Shown piece by piece: positions 10,456 to 22,276 of a stretch of 64,000 nt of DNA. How positions within the stretch are numbered: position 1 is the first letter of the stretch; each line of letters begins with the position of its first letter. The DNA is from Tetracentron sinense (taxonomy: Eukaryota; Streptophyta; Magnoliopsida; Trochodendrales; Trochodendraceae): assembly GCA_015143295.1 (NCBI GenBank), contig CM026551.1, positions 49,092,034 through 49,156,033 on the forward strand, read 5' to 3'. The notes under the pieces were generated by a model that saw only the letters and a program-made list of their open reading frames with translations, made no database searches and was not told the DNA's origin. The position numbers were made by a program, and so were the translations under genes.

Positions 10456-11479
10456 TGCCTTCTGCTGTGGGTTATCAACCTACCCTTAGTATAGAAATGG
10501 ATTCTTTGCAAGAAATAATTACTTCTACAAAAAAAGGAGATGGTAGGGTAGATTTGCGCCAAGATTTTAGACATAAAGGAAATAGGATCTTTATCTGAAT
10601 GTCATCTATTCACCGGTCTTGGAAATTCTGTTTATGATAAGTCAGTTAATCCTAGCCGTCTATGATGTATACTTTTCGAAAAGAAAGTCGTTTTACAACC
10701 TTAATTTGTCCCGTTAAAATATGGCCTCATAGAGAAGTAGTGCAATGGTATCGTTATTAGATATTACCTAGGAAGCATGGGTACAACGATATTTAGATAC
10801 GGCGATATGATACTGGTATGGCGATACGGCAGAAATTATGAAAAACAGCTAAGTTTTACCTTAGAGTGCTCTATCCGATACGGCGATACAGGTACGGCGA
10901 TACGGGTACGTTTCTATTTGCAAAGTATCCGTGCTTCCTAGGTTATTACCATCTCTATTGGGTCAAACGAAATTTCCTTATAGAAAACGAAGAACGCTAA
11001 GTAATTTCTTATAAATCTTACTCTTACTTTTAAGACAATAAAACATTGACTTTTTGTTCAACCTAAAAATGACACATAATCAGTTGCTTTATTATGGCTT
11101 TATAATGGGTGCAGTTATGAGCACATCAATACTTACTGACTGGATATTATTTTTTTAAAAAAATTATCTCTTAAGCCATCATCTAACATTTAGTATGAAA
11201 GAGTCGAATTTGATATGAGATTTGTTCATCAATTTAAATTTCTGATTGTTTATTCAATTTTCAAATTTGTTTTAAATCCGTTCTAATTAATGTCGATATC
11301 TTTAAAATTTAATATTTTAAATAAAAAAGCAAAAAATTCTATAGATTGTATTATAATATGTAAACATTATATATTTTAATTGAATTGGATCACTATGAAT
11401 TCAAATTTGATATAGTTATAATCAAATTTAAGATCTCAAATGGATATCCAGTTCAACGGGTCTATAATAAAAGTCTAAT
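10456..11479 (+). repeat. Direct segmental duplication, copy B
   Basis: The counterpart of copy A (8619-10064). Shared landmarks include GGATCTTTATCTGAATGTCATC, GTCTATGATGTATACTT, ATTGGGTCAAACGAAATTTCC and GACACATAATCAGTTGC. It contains the MITE at 10769-10941 that copy A lacks. No gene. Confidence 0.85.
10769..10941. mobile_element. Mutator-type MITE
   Basis: The ends are TAGGAAGCATGGGTAC and, reversed, TAGGAAGCACGGATAC. It is flanked by 9-bp near-identical repeats: GATATTACC (10760-10768) and GTTATTACC (10942-10950). Copy A has one GTTATTACC (9178-9186) and no insert. A 9-bp duplication points to the Mutator superfamily. Internal GATACGGCGATA words repeat. Confidence 0.75.
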
Positions 11480-12926
11480 CAAATCCAATCATGATCCCAC
11501 TATTTGAGAGGCCTAGCTTTAACCAATAACAAAAGCAATCATATGAAATTTTGTAATCTTGTGGGTGGGCTAACATTCTTTTTTAACTATTAGGAAAACG
11601 TTGGCGTCCTCCCCGTCCAAAGCCATAGACCAAAGGAGGAGTACGTACACATCTCTTTTCCAAACCCAAAACTCTGAAAAATAAGCAAAATCTATATTCA
11701 GCGTAAAGACGCATTTAGGTTTAGGTTTAGGGGTTTTTTTAGGGTCACTAGTTTAGGTTTAGGTTTACACGAGCTAGAAAAGAAAATGCCGAAAAACGTC
11801 TCTCTCTAATGATTGTTGCTTTTGAGTATGGAGCTTTCTTCCTGCTCGATTCCCCTGCTCCGCGTCCTTGGGTTCTTTTCAAGAGGGTCACCTAATTTTC
11901 TAGCGCATGGCGCCAAGCAGATTAATTCAAACACAATAAACCTATAAGATGCTGACACGTGATTGCTAAGTGTTGCACGCTACGTAGGGAATCTCTATTA
12001 TTCTAATTGGATTCCACGTTGCCGCCGTTGTTTTAGGGAAGTCTTTCCTTCTATTTCTCTTTACTGTGTATCTCTCTCTCTCTTGAATATATAGTTGAGT
12101 CTCTCTCTCTCTCTCTCTTTTGAAACTTGAAAGTCTTATGGAGAGGATAAGTCTCTGGTGTGAAGCAAGGGAGAGTGAGAGAGGGGCCAGATGGACCAAC
12201 GGAAAACTTACGCGTATGAGAAGGCTTTGCAGTAATTGGGTACTTGACGTACACCTCCCCCCCTTTTTAGAGAAAGCGGCTACACCTCTTTGTCTCCTTG
12301 AGATTGAATTATCCATTGATATTTCTTTTCTATCAAAGATAATGATAGTGACTTCAAATTTATCATGCAATTATATTTAAATCATAGAGTTTGGATTATA
12401 TTTTAATCATAGAGTTTGGATATTTTGTAAGATCAGCATCTTTAAAATCGGACCGGACTGGAACTGGTAAAATCGGGAATTGATTAGGTCGATGGTTCTG
12501 AAAACCACTAATACTGAGCATAATTCAAAATTGGCCTTAGAATCGGGAATTAGAAGAAAACTCGGAATAACCGGCTAGAAAAATCAGGAAAATATATAAG
12601 AAAAAAAAAAACTAATTCTTTTTAATAATAAAAAGGAGACGATCAAACTGGAACAGCCACCCATGGGCCATGACTGGCTTGAGGTACAATCATGAAAACA
12701 TTGGTAGAGACATCTACAATTTAAAATTTAGAAGACAGCAATAGGTATCCACTTGTGAGTATGGTTGTCAATTCAGCCTCCAATGAGGGTACTCAGTCCC
12801 AGGCATGCAAAATTGAGAAAATTTTGAACCTTATGACCTGCAAATCCAATTTTTTTTTTTGGTAATACGCAAATCCAGTTGAGCCCAAAATTTTTAGCCC
12901 ACAATACATATTAATTAGCATATATA
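11480..12926. other. Gene-free stretch with CT microsatellites
   Basis: TTTAGG hexamers occur at about 11710-11775. Two (CT)n runs lie at 12068-12083 and 12100-12118. A GGACCGGACTGG-type low-copy repeat sits at about 12440-12600. The open frames at 11966-12380 lie over the CT runs on both strands and lack family motifs, so no gene is called. Confidence 0.5.
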
Positions 12927-13203
12927 TCCTTACTATTATAATGGGAGAGGCAGGCGTAACTTGGATTTTCTGAAATTCCTAAACTACCCTTATATAAAAC
13001 AAAACTTTAATTTAATTTTTTTACTTTAATTCCCAAACTACCCTCATCTATCTATTTAAAGAATAGAATCACAGTCAATCGCGATTGAACTCAGGAAGAG
13101 TTCAATCGCACCCGCAGGTTAACACGTGCCCCTTTTAACTCCTATTAATTGTGGTTAACTCCTTCCCCTCGCTCTTACATGCATCGCATGTGCCACCCGC
13201 TAG
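12927..13203 (+). mobile_element. Non-autonomous Helitron, copy 2
   Basis: Same family as 9605-9901. Starts TCCTTACTATTATAATGGG and ends CTAG, with a terminal hairpin CATGC ATC GCATG at about 13178-13190. Flanked by A (12926) and T (13204). Same orientation as copy 1. The same internal module is present at about 13070-13165. Length 277 bp. Confidence 0.85.
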
Positions 13204-13688
13204 TATATATATATATATTATATTTATTGTCATTATAACTTAAGTTACCCTTATACTTCAACCCTCGTGATAGAAATAAATGTTGTCCACTACCCTGATA
13301 TGTCCAGTAATATTATTAATGTATCTTAAGTTTTGCTATAACATACCTACCTCAAGTTAATAAGGTTATTAGCAAACTAAACTTAGATTAATATCTCATC
13401 ATACAAATCCATACCTCGAAACACCCCCAACAACGAACGGATTTTATATTTTTCTCAAAATGCCTTCGAAACATGTATCATAAGATAGTGGCATCACTAA
13501 GACAAAAGAATTAAGCATTGGGTGCCTTCTTAGTATGACTGCACTACACGGGGTTCGCATTAATCGGACCACACTTTCTGAATTCCTCCGAACATATAAA
13601 GCATTTTCAGTTTTCTTAGCTATGTTTTGCTTTATCCGTGCTCAAGTTGGCAACCGGTGATGGTTTAGAAAAAAAAAGGCCAAATATC
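13204..13688. other. Gene-free stretch
   Basis: An (AT)n run follows the Helitron, then AT-rich sequence. Nothing was recognised. Confidence 0.45.
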
Positions 13689-14146
13689 ATGACTGTCAGC
13701 ATTCTATTTTTACACCCCCTTAACCGTGGTTAATTAATTTAGCTATGGTCCAAACTCTAGATCAACCCTAGATCCAAACCCTAGGTAAATCCTTAACTAT
13801 AGGACTAAACCCTAGTTAAGACCCTAGTTAACCCTAAGCTTAACCCTAGGTAGTCCTAAACCCAAACCCTAGGTAGCCCTACCCTAACCTTAGTAAGCCC
13901 TAGGTATACCCAAGGCCCAAGCCCATTTAACCAAACTTATACCTAGACAACTCAATCAAACCCAATTACCTAATTTTATTACCCAACCCAAGTAGTCACG
14001 CCCAAATACCCAATCACCCAATTGTCTAAGCCCAAGCCCAAATGTCATAGTCAAAGTCCAATAATCATAACCCATGACCCATCTACTAATAACCCATGAT
14101 CCATAAGACCTAATCCACATATCCATATCCACCTACCCTATATCCT

Positions 14147-14340
14147 ACAACCCATACCCATATAACCCATAGTTCACTCAACCCACCAACTCTCTTACAC
14201 CTCTCTTACATCAACCCATACCTATATAACTCATAGTTCACTCAACCCACCTACTCTCTTACACCTCTCTTACACCCTATATCCTACAACCCATACCCAT
14301 ATAACCCATAGTTCACTCAACCCACCAACTCTCTTACACT
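14147..14340. repeat. Tandem repeat inside the solo LTR
   Basis: About three imperfect copies of a roughly 65-bp unit containing AACCCATACCCATATAACCC, AGTTCACTCAACCCACC and CTCTCTTACAC. Confidence 0.75.
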
Positions 14341-15359
14341 CCTTACAACACTCAATCTATCAACTCACCTTACAACACTCAAGTCTTTACCCACTAGCTC
14401 CTTTTATCCCCCATGTAAAAGACACAACCCAACCTCTTAGTTTTCCTATAAATACCAATCCCTTAGCCCCTTAGATCCATCCCTCAAGACCCCTAGAAGG
14501 TTCCCAGCCACTTGTGTTTCTCTTGAGTTTGAAGAAGAGAGAAGAAACTAAGGTTTAGAGTTTGGAAAGAATTCTAAGACTAAAAGCTTAGAGTTCTTCA
14601 CTAACTCTCTTCCTTTGTGGATTCTAAAACCCTACCACTTGGAGCATTGAAGGAGAATTCTTGGAGGAGTAGGCACTCATCCTTTCATTTTCTCTTCTTT
14701 CTTATCTTTTTTTTATTTGGTTCTCTCTTCTTGATCTCTCATTTCTCAAGCATAGTTGGGCCTCTCTACACCAATCTAATGGTGTAGAGGGACCCCAAAG
14801 GCAAGGAGATGCTCCTTCTTTCTTTTCCTTTCCATGTACATATTTTTTTTCTTTTTTATGTACCCACAAGTGTGGATATGGGTAGGCCCATAGAGAGTGG
14901 AAGCTAAAGCTATACCTCTCTTTTTCATTTTGTTTCCTTTTGAGATTCTAGACCTCTTTCTAGAATTTTTTGTGAAAGCTCATCCCCTCCCTAACATTCT
15001 TTAGAGCAACATTACATCATTAATAATGGTGTAAATGAACCACCTTAAAAGGGAGAGGATGAGTTTTTATTTTCTTTCATTTCTTTATTTTTCCTTCATG
15101 TTCTATGTTGAATGGGTAGGTGATGGTTTAAAGACTTAAAATAAATGATAGTTTAAGGACTTAAAGAGGACATTCTTAAAAATGTCTCATACCAAAGACA
15201 ATAATATTTGATCTATTATCAACACCAATTCAACAAAATAGGTGTTGGCAATAGACCATTTACATTCATAAGGCACATCCCTCTTTATGTCTTAAACTAT
15301 AATCTTTTAGTCAAACTCTTGGATTAAATGTGACTTTAGCTAAGTTTTTCAAAACCCTA

Positions 15360-15545
15360 CCCATATGAAAATCCAAAAACATGATAAAAGCTCAAAATAC
15401 CAAAAACATAATAAAATCTCAAAATACCAAAAAAACATTCAAATATAATCAAAATACCAAAAACATGCAAATATAACCAAAATACCAAAAACATTCAAAT
15501 ATCTCCAAAATCCCAAAAAATATAAAAATACAAAAAACCAAAAAG
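15360..15545. repeat. Tandem CAAAATACCAAAAACAT repeat inside the solo LTR
   Basis: About six imperfect copies of a 25-32 bp A-rich unit centred on AAAATACCAAAAACAT. Confidence 0.75.
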
Positions 15546-16112
15546 AGACTTGTAGGACCTCTTTAGCTTTGGTTAGCTCACCTAACCATAGTTAAATCTC
15601 CTCTAACCGCGGTTAGACCTACCCCTTGTGCACTTGACCTCCCCGGTCAACTAAACCATAGCCTTCTAGGCTAGACCCTAAGCCGCCCTTGGTGCACACA
15701 CACACACCCCCTCGCCTTGGCACGGGCTCATGTGCCAGAACTACGCTCGGTCTGATCTCACCATGTGAGTACGTAGGCAACTCAACTCGGGTTCGACCCT
15801 AGCCATCTAGCTTTCTATTTTTCTTGGATTAGCACTCACTTAAAAACTTTGGACATTTTAATTAAACTTTGAGATTATAATTGGCTTAAGTTTAGGGAGT
15901 AAGTAACCGTTATAAAACGGAGGTCTTGGGGTGCCTAATACCTTCCCCAGGACTTAATCGAACCGCTTACCCTAACTCTGTAAAGACCATTTGCCTTATC
16001 CAAACAAACAAATACCCGGGACCTATCCCTAAGAAGGAATAGGTGGCGACTCAAGTCAAAACATATAATTGTAAAAGTGGGTTGGAAAATCCCATGCTCA
16101 CAATGACAATTG

Positions 16113-16941
16113 TGAGGGGGAAAAATACCGGAAAGGACACGTGTCAGCTGCAACTGTTCACCTCTGGTTTACTGGTAGAAGGTAGAAGGTAGAAGTTGAA
16201 GGGTGTGATACCCTGACCTGTACTCCGATGATAAAGTAAGTAGATGAAGAAGATGATGAACAGTAAAGCAAATAGGAGCACTGAAAAATATGTCTATCTT
16301 TCGATCCCTGTAACACTGAAATTCTCGGGGGATTTATAGGTTAACCTTGGTATAGCCATAGATGACCATAGATGCCCATACCACGTGCCCTGCACTCATT
16401 ACCAATTATGTCAGTAAAATCTACCACCTGTTGCATCACACGTGAAAGTCTACCATTAGTTTAGTCGGTTGAGTCTGACAGCACACAGAAGTGACCTGCA
16501 TTAAATGCCGAGGTAGTGCTTTCGGCCCACTTGTCAGAACAATCGATCGCCTCCTGATTATTCCCTCCTGCGAGTCGGTCTCGTTATTGACTCGAGCTCG
16601 AGTACGTTGTATATGTCTTAAAATATGACCTGGACAACCTTATCTGAATCACGACGGGCTCGTTATTCAATTAACACTGAAAACGTTGTCGAGAATACAA
16701 CCTCTACGTTGTGCACAAGACAACGGATACGTTATCAAAACCACAACGAGAACGTTGTTTCGCAAGACCACGGATACGTTTTAATTTGTACAACGTGAAC
16801 GCTATGCATCAGATACTGTGTAGCCTTCTATTTTAAACACGTGACTCAAACACACATCCACGTGTCACCTTCGTGCACAAAACAACAAAAGCCAGCTCGT
16901 TCCCCAACGTTAAACAGTTTTTACGAATTTTATTACTTACA
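16113..16941 (-). repeat. 3' LTR of the Tat element
   Basis: 829 bp. In forward reading it begins TGAGGGGG and ends ACTTACA. It is 14 bp longer than its partner because GTAGAAG-type units near 16172-16190 are present three times instead of once. All five CACGTG hexamers of the partner LTR are conserved. Confidence 0.93.
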
Positions 16942-17969
16942 ATTTGCCCATTTATGAGGCTTAGAACGTAGTTCGAAGTGTCATAAACGGACAAAAGAGC
17001 GACAGTCCATACCTCAATCTTCTTCCAGAATCTGGATCGCTGCGTGGTTTACGCTGAGAAGATAGAACGCCCAAGCCAGCTGGTTTACGCGTGCGAACCG
17101 TTACGCCTCATTAATGCAAGACAGGCTGTCATCATTACCGTTTCGGAATTCAAAACGCTTTATATCTCTGACGGTTACTCTCTTTACGTGAAACGTCGAT
17201 CCTACCACCACTCCTTTTGCTGTCCTTGCTGCTGCTGCCGACCTTTGATTTCTTCTCTTCTTATTCTCTCTTTTGCTACTTGTAATGCATCATCTTCTTC
17301 CCCGAGTTATGGGGTTTTCTGTATTTTACTCAGCAATGGGCTTTTATAAATGAATGATCATTTTCTCTTTCCCTTTTTTGTTTTCTTTGTATTGGAGCTT
17401 GAAGTTGCAGAGCTCGCACAACGTATGTATACACGAAAGAATGTAATATAAGTGTATGAACATGTTTACAGATCATAGAATTAGGCATGATCATAAATAG
17501 CTCATAATGTAGGCACTTGAATATATGTAAATGAATCCTTTTCGTAATGATTGATGCACACATCGAACAAAGCACTCTGAATCATATACACAACGGAAGC
17601 ATTCATACAACGGAAAAGAGAAATATGCCTAGGTACATCGCTATGTAGTTCACTGTGAATGTAATCTGACAAATAAAATTCCATAAGATGAACATAAAGT
17701 AACTCAGTTTCGAGACACTTGCTCAAAGGATGTCATTAGGATAAGCTACTGGATTTGCTCAGATGACATCCTTAAGATAAGCCACTAGTGTCTCGTTGTG
17801 AGTATGGTGTCCAAGCGAAATTTTATTCGATTTTGTAAAACATTCACAATATTACACTGATGTTACAGACAACGAGTTGATGTAAAAACTTCAAAGCAGT
17901 AATTTAAATGCTCATGTAATAACACTGGAAAAGTTTTTACTGCAACACCTCATTTATTCACCTTAGATT
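16942..17969 (-). other. 3' non-coding part of the Tat element
   Basis: About 1 kb between the end of the integrase frame and the 3' LTR. Short frames here have no family motif. The bases next to the LTR read, on the minus strand, AAATGGGCAAAT, a weak polypurine tract. A near-duplicate of about 30 bp (GATGTCATTAGGATAAGC-like) occurs at 17715-17790. Confidence 0.6.
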
Positions 17970-19121
17970 CTATTGAAAGAATTGCCTCAAGTTCATAATG
18001 TTCCAGGATTTATGGATGAGATTACCTTGCAGATCTTTCCAGTAGCAAACGCCAGGACTCCCTAATCGTTCTACGATATACGGTCCTTCCCAATTAGGTC
18101 TCAGCTTGCCACTGTTAACCTCCCTGGTATTCTGAAATACTTTTCGGAGAACGAGATCTCCGACCTAAAGGACTCTTCGCTGTACCTTTCGGTTGTACGC
18201 CTTTCTTAGCTGTTGCTGGTATCTCTTCGTCTGAATGCTGGCATCTTCTCGCTTTTCTTCTAACAAGTCGAGGTGAACGGCCATGAGCTCAGCGTTCCTG
18301 TCTTTCTCTCTACTTTTCTTTTTGTTATGCCAAGAGCGTATTGTGGGCAAACTAATCTCAGTGGGAATGACAGCTTCCATGCCATAGGCCAAAGAGAAAG
18401 GTGTTTCATTTGTAGGACTCCTCGGTGTCGTCCTGTATCCCCATAATACGCTGTGCAGCTCGGTAGTCCGCTTCCCCTTCGAGTCTTCCAATCTTCTCTT
18501 TAAGGCGTTCAATATATTTTTATTAGCTGCTTCAGCCAAGCCATTCCCCTGAGGATAATATGGAGACGAAAAAATATGTTTGATCTTTAACTCGCTGCAA
18601 AACTCTGCAATGATACGACCTGTAAATTGTTTCCCGTTGTCAGTGATAATGGATTGAGGTATGCCAAACCTACAGACGATATGCTCCCACATGAACTTCT
18701 TTACTTCTTGTTCTCTGATACGAGCAAGGGGAACGGCTTCAATCCAACGAGAGAAGTAATCGGTCGCTACAAGGAGAAAAATGAGATTTCCTGGTGCCTT
18801 AGGGAAAGGTCCCACAATATCTAGGCCCCATCGTGCAAATGGCCAAGGTTGAGAGACAGTGTTAAGTTCTTGAGCTGGAGCATGAATTAAACGAGCATAT
18901 CGTTGACACTGACTGCACTTCTTAACATACTTCTGAGCATCAGCTTGCATATAAGGCCAGAAGTATCTTTGCCCCAGGGCTCGATTTGCTATCGTTCTCC
19001 CACCTGAATGTATGCCACAAATCCCTTCATGAAGCTCAGTAAGAATCCTCTCCACATCTACAGGATGAACACACGTCAACAAAGGTCCAGCGAAAGACCG
19101 TTTATACAACTCTCCCTGCAC
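17970..19121 (-). pseudogene. Integrase region of the Tat element
   Basis: An HHCC zinc-binding start (HEG..H, then CSQC) is followed by the integrase core. The core shows the acidic triad: Asp of LDIVGPF, Asp of ITDNGKQF and Glu of GLAEAANK. A stop at 18165 (TAG) cuts the C-terminal part. Behind it the frame resumes with a GDLVLR segment typical of the Gypsy integrase tail and ends at a stop at 17970. An upstream stop at 19146 separates it from the second RNase H. Confidence 0.9.
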
Positions 19122-19145
19122 CAGGACATAACGAGGTGCCTTGAA

Positions 19146-19697
19146 CTAGATTCGTCTTGACTCTTTTGCAGTGATAGGAAGAACTCCATCTCTCAAGTAG
19201 GCCATCAACCCTGTCATCCAACTTGGTACTGGATTAACAAAACATACCTCCCACTGAGCCTGGAGTGCTATCGAAGGATATTCTTTGTATTCTATGAGAA
19301 CGGCTTTGGGTTCATCAGACTGCATCATGGAAGCAAGATAAGCCAGAGCATCAGCATGCCTATTCTCATCTCTTCGGATATGCTTGATCTCCACAACGGT
19401 GAATGCTTCACACTGCGAACGAATAAGTGCATTATACTGTTTCATTCGATCATCTCTGCATTCATAGTCTCCATTTACTTGATTCACTATAAGCTGTGAA
19501 TCAAAAAAAACTCTCAATCTAGAGATCTGCCGCTCGTGCGCACTTTGCAAGCCAAGCAGCAATGCTTCGTACTCAGCTTCGATGTTGGAGGCAGTAAAAC
19601 CAAGACGTGACATCTTCTGTACTTTCACGTTTTCCGGATTAATGAGCACAACACCAAGTCCTGGACCACTTGCATTAGAAGATCCATCGACGTACAA
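19146..19697 (-). pseudogene. Second (archaeal-type) RNase H of the Tat element
   Basis: About 180 residues beginning in the YVDGSSN motif, then EAEYEALLLGL, DSQLIVNQVNG and RDENRHADALA. These match the acidic active-site blocks of the extra RNase H found in Tat elements. It is in the same frame as its neighbours but separated by TAG stops at 19710 and 19146. Confidence 0.88.
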
Positions 19698-19709
19698 CAG
19701 CCAATCAAC

Positions 19710-20486
19710 CTATCCGGAAGATTTATCTCCATTTACAGCGATATCATCGTTGTCAACCTCATCGGGGAGCTTACGAAGATCAGCAATCACCTCCTCCTCC
19801 TCCACAGGGAAGTCTGAAAGGAATCCTGTCATTGCCTGCCTTTTCTCTGAACTCCTCGCTCTATACTGAATATCGAACTCACTCAGAGCCACAGCCCACT
19901 TCGACATTCTTCCCGCCAACTCGGGTCGTCCCAACACGAATTTCAAAGAATACGTTGTGATGACAACGATAGTATAAGCATGAAAATAAGGACGAAGCTT
20001 TTCAGCAGAAAAGACAAGAGTAAGACACACCTTCTCGAGCTTAGTGTAATTACGCTCTGCCTTAAGAAAAGTTTTGCTGATGAAATACACAGGTTTCTCG
20101 GCGCCGCCACAACACCTGACCAAAACTGAGCCAATGGCTTGCGCTGAGACAGAAAGATACAGGTACAAGACTTCACCTGGTTCAGGGACAGAGAGAATAG
20201 GGGCCGAGCCTAAATACTCCTTCAAAGCAATGAAAGCTTGAGAACACTCTAGCGTCCATGTGAAAATAGAATCCTTCCGTATGAGCTCAAAAAGGGGCTT
20301 ACAACGATCAGATGACTTTGAGATAAAACGATTGAGTGCAGCGATACGCCCTGTTAACTTCTGGATCTCCTTCTTCGACTTGGGCTCCGGCATGTCCAGC
20401 AGAGCTCGAATCTGAGCTGGATTAGCTTCAATACCTCGCTGACTCACAAGATCCGTCACAAGGGTATTCCGAAATCGGCTCTTCAC
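19710..20486 (-). pseudogene. Reverse transcriptase C-terminus and Ty3-type RNase H
   Basis: Carries the RT connection (PEPKSKKEIQKLTGRIAALNRF) and RNase H blocks (YLYLSVSAQAIGSVLVR, PVYFISKTF, YTKLEKVCL, GRMSKWAVALSEFDI). The metal-binding Asp usually found in the L.Y.D/S.. block appears as Ser. Preceded in frame by the stop at 20502. Confidence 0.88.
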
Positions 20487-20501
20487 AACGATATCGTCAA
20501 T

Positions 20502-21209
20502 TTAAACTTCAACCAATTTGCCAAGGAGTGGCCCAAACATGAGATTCATAAGACGCTGATATGTGGCACCGGCATTCTTTAGACCAAATGGCATAACGCG
20601 ATAGCAGAACAAGCCACGCTCTGTAATGAAAGTGGTCTTCTCTTGATCTTCTTCCGCTAGGAGGATTTGATTATAGCCCGAATAATCATCCATAAATGAT
20701 AACATTTCATGGCCAGCAGTAGCGTTGATGAGCCTGTCAATTCTTGGCATAGGAAAAAAATCCTTGAGACAAGCTTTATTGACACCAGTGAAATCAATAC
20801 AAACTCTTACCTTCCCATTCTTCTTAGGTACAGCTACTACATTAGCTATCCAGGCTGGATACTGCACTTCCTGGATGAACCCAAACTGGATCAACTTGTC
20901 TATCTCTTCATTCACTGCATCATGATAAACAAGGGCAAGTCTCCGAGATTTCTGCTTCACCGGAGAGACAGCAGGATCAACATTGAGGTGGTGGCAGATA
21001 ATGCTCGGACTGATGCCTGTCATATCTTTGTGCGACCATGCAAAGACATCAAGGTTCCTCTTTAAGAATTCCAGCAGCTCGCCCTCTTCGTCCGTTGTCA
21101 AGTTCGTCCCGACCTGCAACACCTTTGGCTCTTCTTCCGTTCCCAAATTGACTGCCTTCGTGGGCTCAACGGAAGGTCTGCACAATGGGGCCTCCGAGCT
21201 CTCTTCCAC
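20502..21209 (-). pseudogene. Reverse transcriptase of the Tat element, stopped in the active site
   Basis: Contains the RT fingers and palm blocks: VPKKNGKVRVCIDF, FPMPRIDRL, FMDDYSGYNQI and VMPFGLKNAGATYQRLMN. The frame ends at a TAA at 20502-20504, exactly where the Tyr of the catalytic Y-I-D-D box should be; I-D-D follows immediately. An upstream TAG at 21231 separates it from the protease. Confidence 0.92.
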
Positions 21210-21230
21210 AACAGAGTCGACCTGTAATTG

Positions 21231-21818
21231 CTATTTGAGCACAACGGAAGGAGGGAAGTCACACTTCTGCGACGCCAATTGATCCCCTCTGATTTCCTGG
21301 GGTCCATCCTGTGTTGGGTATTTCAACACCTGATAGTACGAGGAGGGAACAGCCTTCATCTCGTGGGTCCACCATCGACCCAAAATCGGGTTGTAAGGCG
21401 ATTGAGCATCCAGAACGGAAAATCTGGTTTGTAGGACAACGGGTCCTGCCACAACGGGTAAGACGACATCTCCTAACGGTTTCATCGAACTGCCATCAAA
21501 CCCAAACAGCTGGGTCTGAGCAGAGATGGGAAAGGACGGATCCAACTTCATCTGATTGAAAGCATGGAGACACAAAATATCTGCCCCACTCCCGAAATCC
21601 ACGAGCACCCTTTTGATATCGAAATCTCCTATTCTCATGGTGAGAACAAGAGCGTCATAATGAGGCCGAACTACCGTTGCCAAATCATGATCACAGAAAG
21701 TAAGCACCTGCCCCACGCTTCTTGCAGGCATCTGCACCTGACAAACCTCAGCTTCGTGAGACATCTTCCTCGTCTTTGCTCTGAAATCTCTCTCCACGTC
21801 CTCCTCTGGTGCTCGCAT
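21231..21818 (-). pseudogene. Aspartic protease region of the Tat element
   Basis: The retropepsin-like core is RVLVDFGSGADIL, where the active triplet reads DFG instead of the usual DTG (DGG and DNG variants occur in this lineage). Downstream, FNPILGR-like PYNPILGRWW is typical of Tat proteases. Bounded by a TGA at 21858 and a TAG at 21231, all in one frame. Confidence 0.85.
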
Positions 21819-21857
21819 TCGACAGATGATGTTGATAGTGCCTAAAGGGGCTCCCCC

Positions 21858-22238
21858 TCATCCTCCTCCGCTGGTATTTGGATTACTGGCAGGCTCTCCT
21901 GTACGAGGTTGAGATAACGGTTCTCTGGTACGCACCGCATTATCGTTATCGAAACTGAGATACTCTCCTAAGTATCCTTCCTGGACCAGTCTCTCCAAGT
22001 ACTCCCTCAAGATGCGACATCGGTTTGTAAAATGACCACGACACTTATGATATTGACAATACTCATGTGCCCATGGTCCCAACATAACATCTTGTTCAGC
22101 TCTAGCAGGCCATTCGAAGTATGCTTGGCCCTCCATTGATTTCATGATGATCGTTGGGTTAACAGTAAAATGGATGGGGTCTGTCCGAGCTGCAAAAGGT
22201 CGCCTCTCACTAGGCTGAACACCTCTCTCTTGCCGCAC
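21858..22238 (-). pseudogene. Gag C-terminal / nucleocapsid part of the Tat element
   Basis: Has a Cys/His cluster CQYHKCRGHFTNRC followed by LREYLERLVQEGYL, the zinc-knuckle-like segment of plant Tat Gag. It is one frame away from the upstream gag frame; the shift lies at about 22279. Ends at an in-frame TGA. Confidence 0.8.
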
Positions 22239-22276
22239 TGGTGGCTGCTCCTGGCGGGGCTGATGATGCTGCCCGT

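Larger units (their letters stand above)
13694..16102 (+). mobile_element. Solo LTR of a long-LTR Ty3/Gypsy (Tat-like) element
   Basis: Begins TGTCAGCATTCTATTTTTACACC and ends CCATGCTCACA. It is flanked by ATGAC at 13689-13693 and 16103-16107, a 5-bp target-site duplication. The tail holds the phrases GGGGTGCCTAATACCTTCC and GGTGGCGACTC, typical of long plant Gypsy LTRs. It lacks coding sequence, so it is a solo LTR of 2409 bp left by LTR-LTR recombination. The right target duplication abuts the insertion site of the next element. A related but longer solo LTR lies on the other strand at 44518-47888. Confidence 0.85.

Noticed and set aside
11700-11775. TTTAGG-rich patch resembling interstitial telomere repeat
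   Set aside because: The unit is mainly TTTAGG, not TTTAGGG, with only a few copies and other sequence in between. It is too short and imperfect to call telomeric.
11966-12380. Open frames of 134 and 86 residues on opposite strands
   Set aside because: Both are driven by (CT)n runs, which read as RERERE or SLSLSL. No domain and no splice context.
17044-17349. 101-residue plus-strand frame with Cys-rich middle
   Set aside because: It lies in the 3' non-coding part of the Tat element, opposite to its coding strand, and has no family motif.
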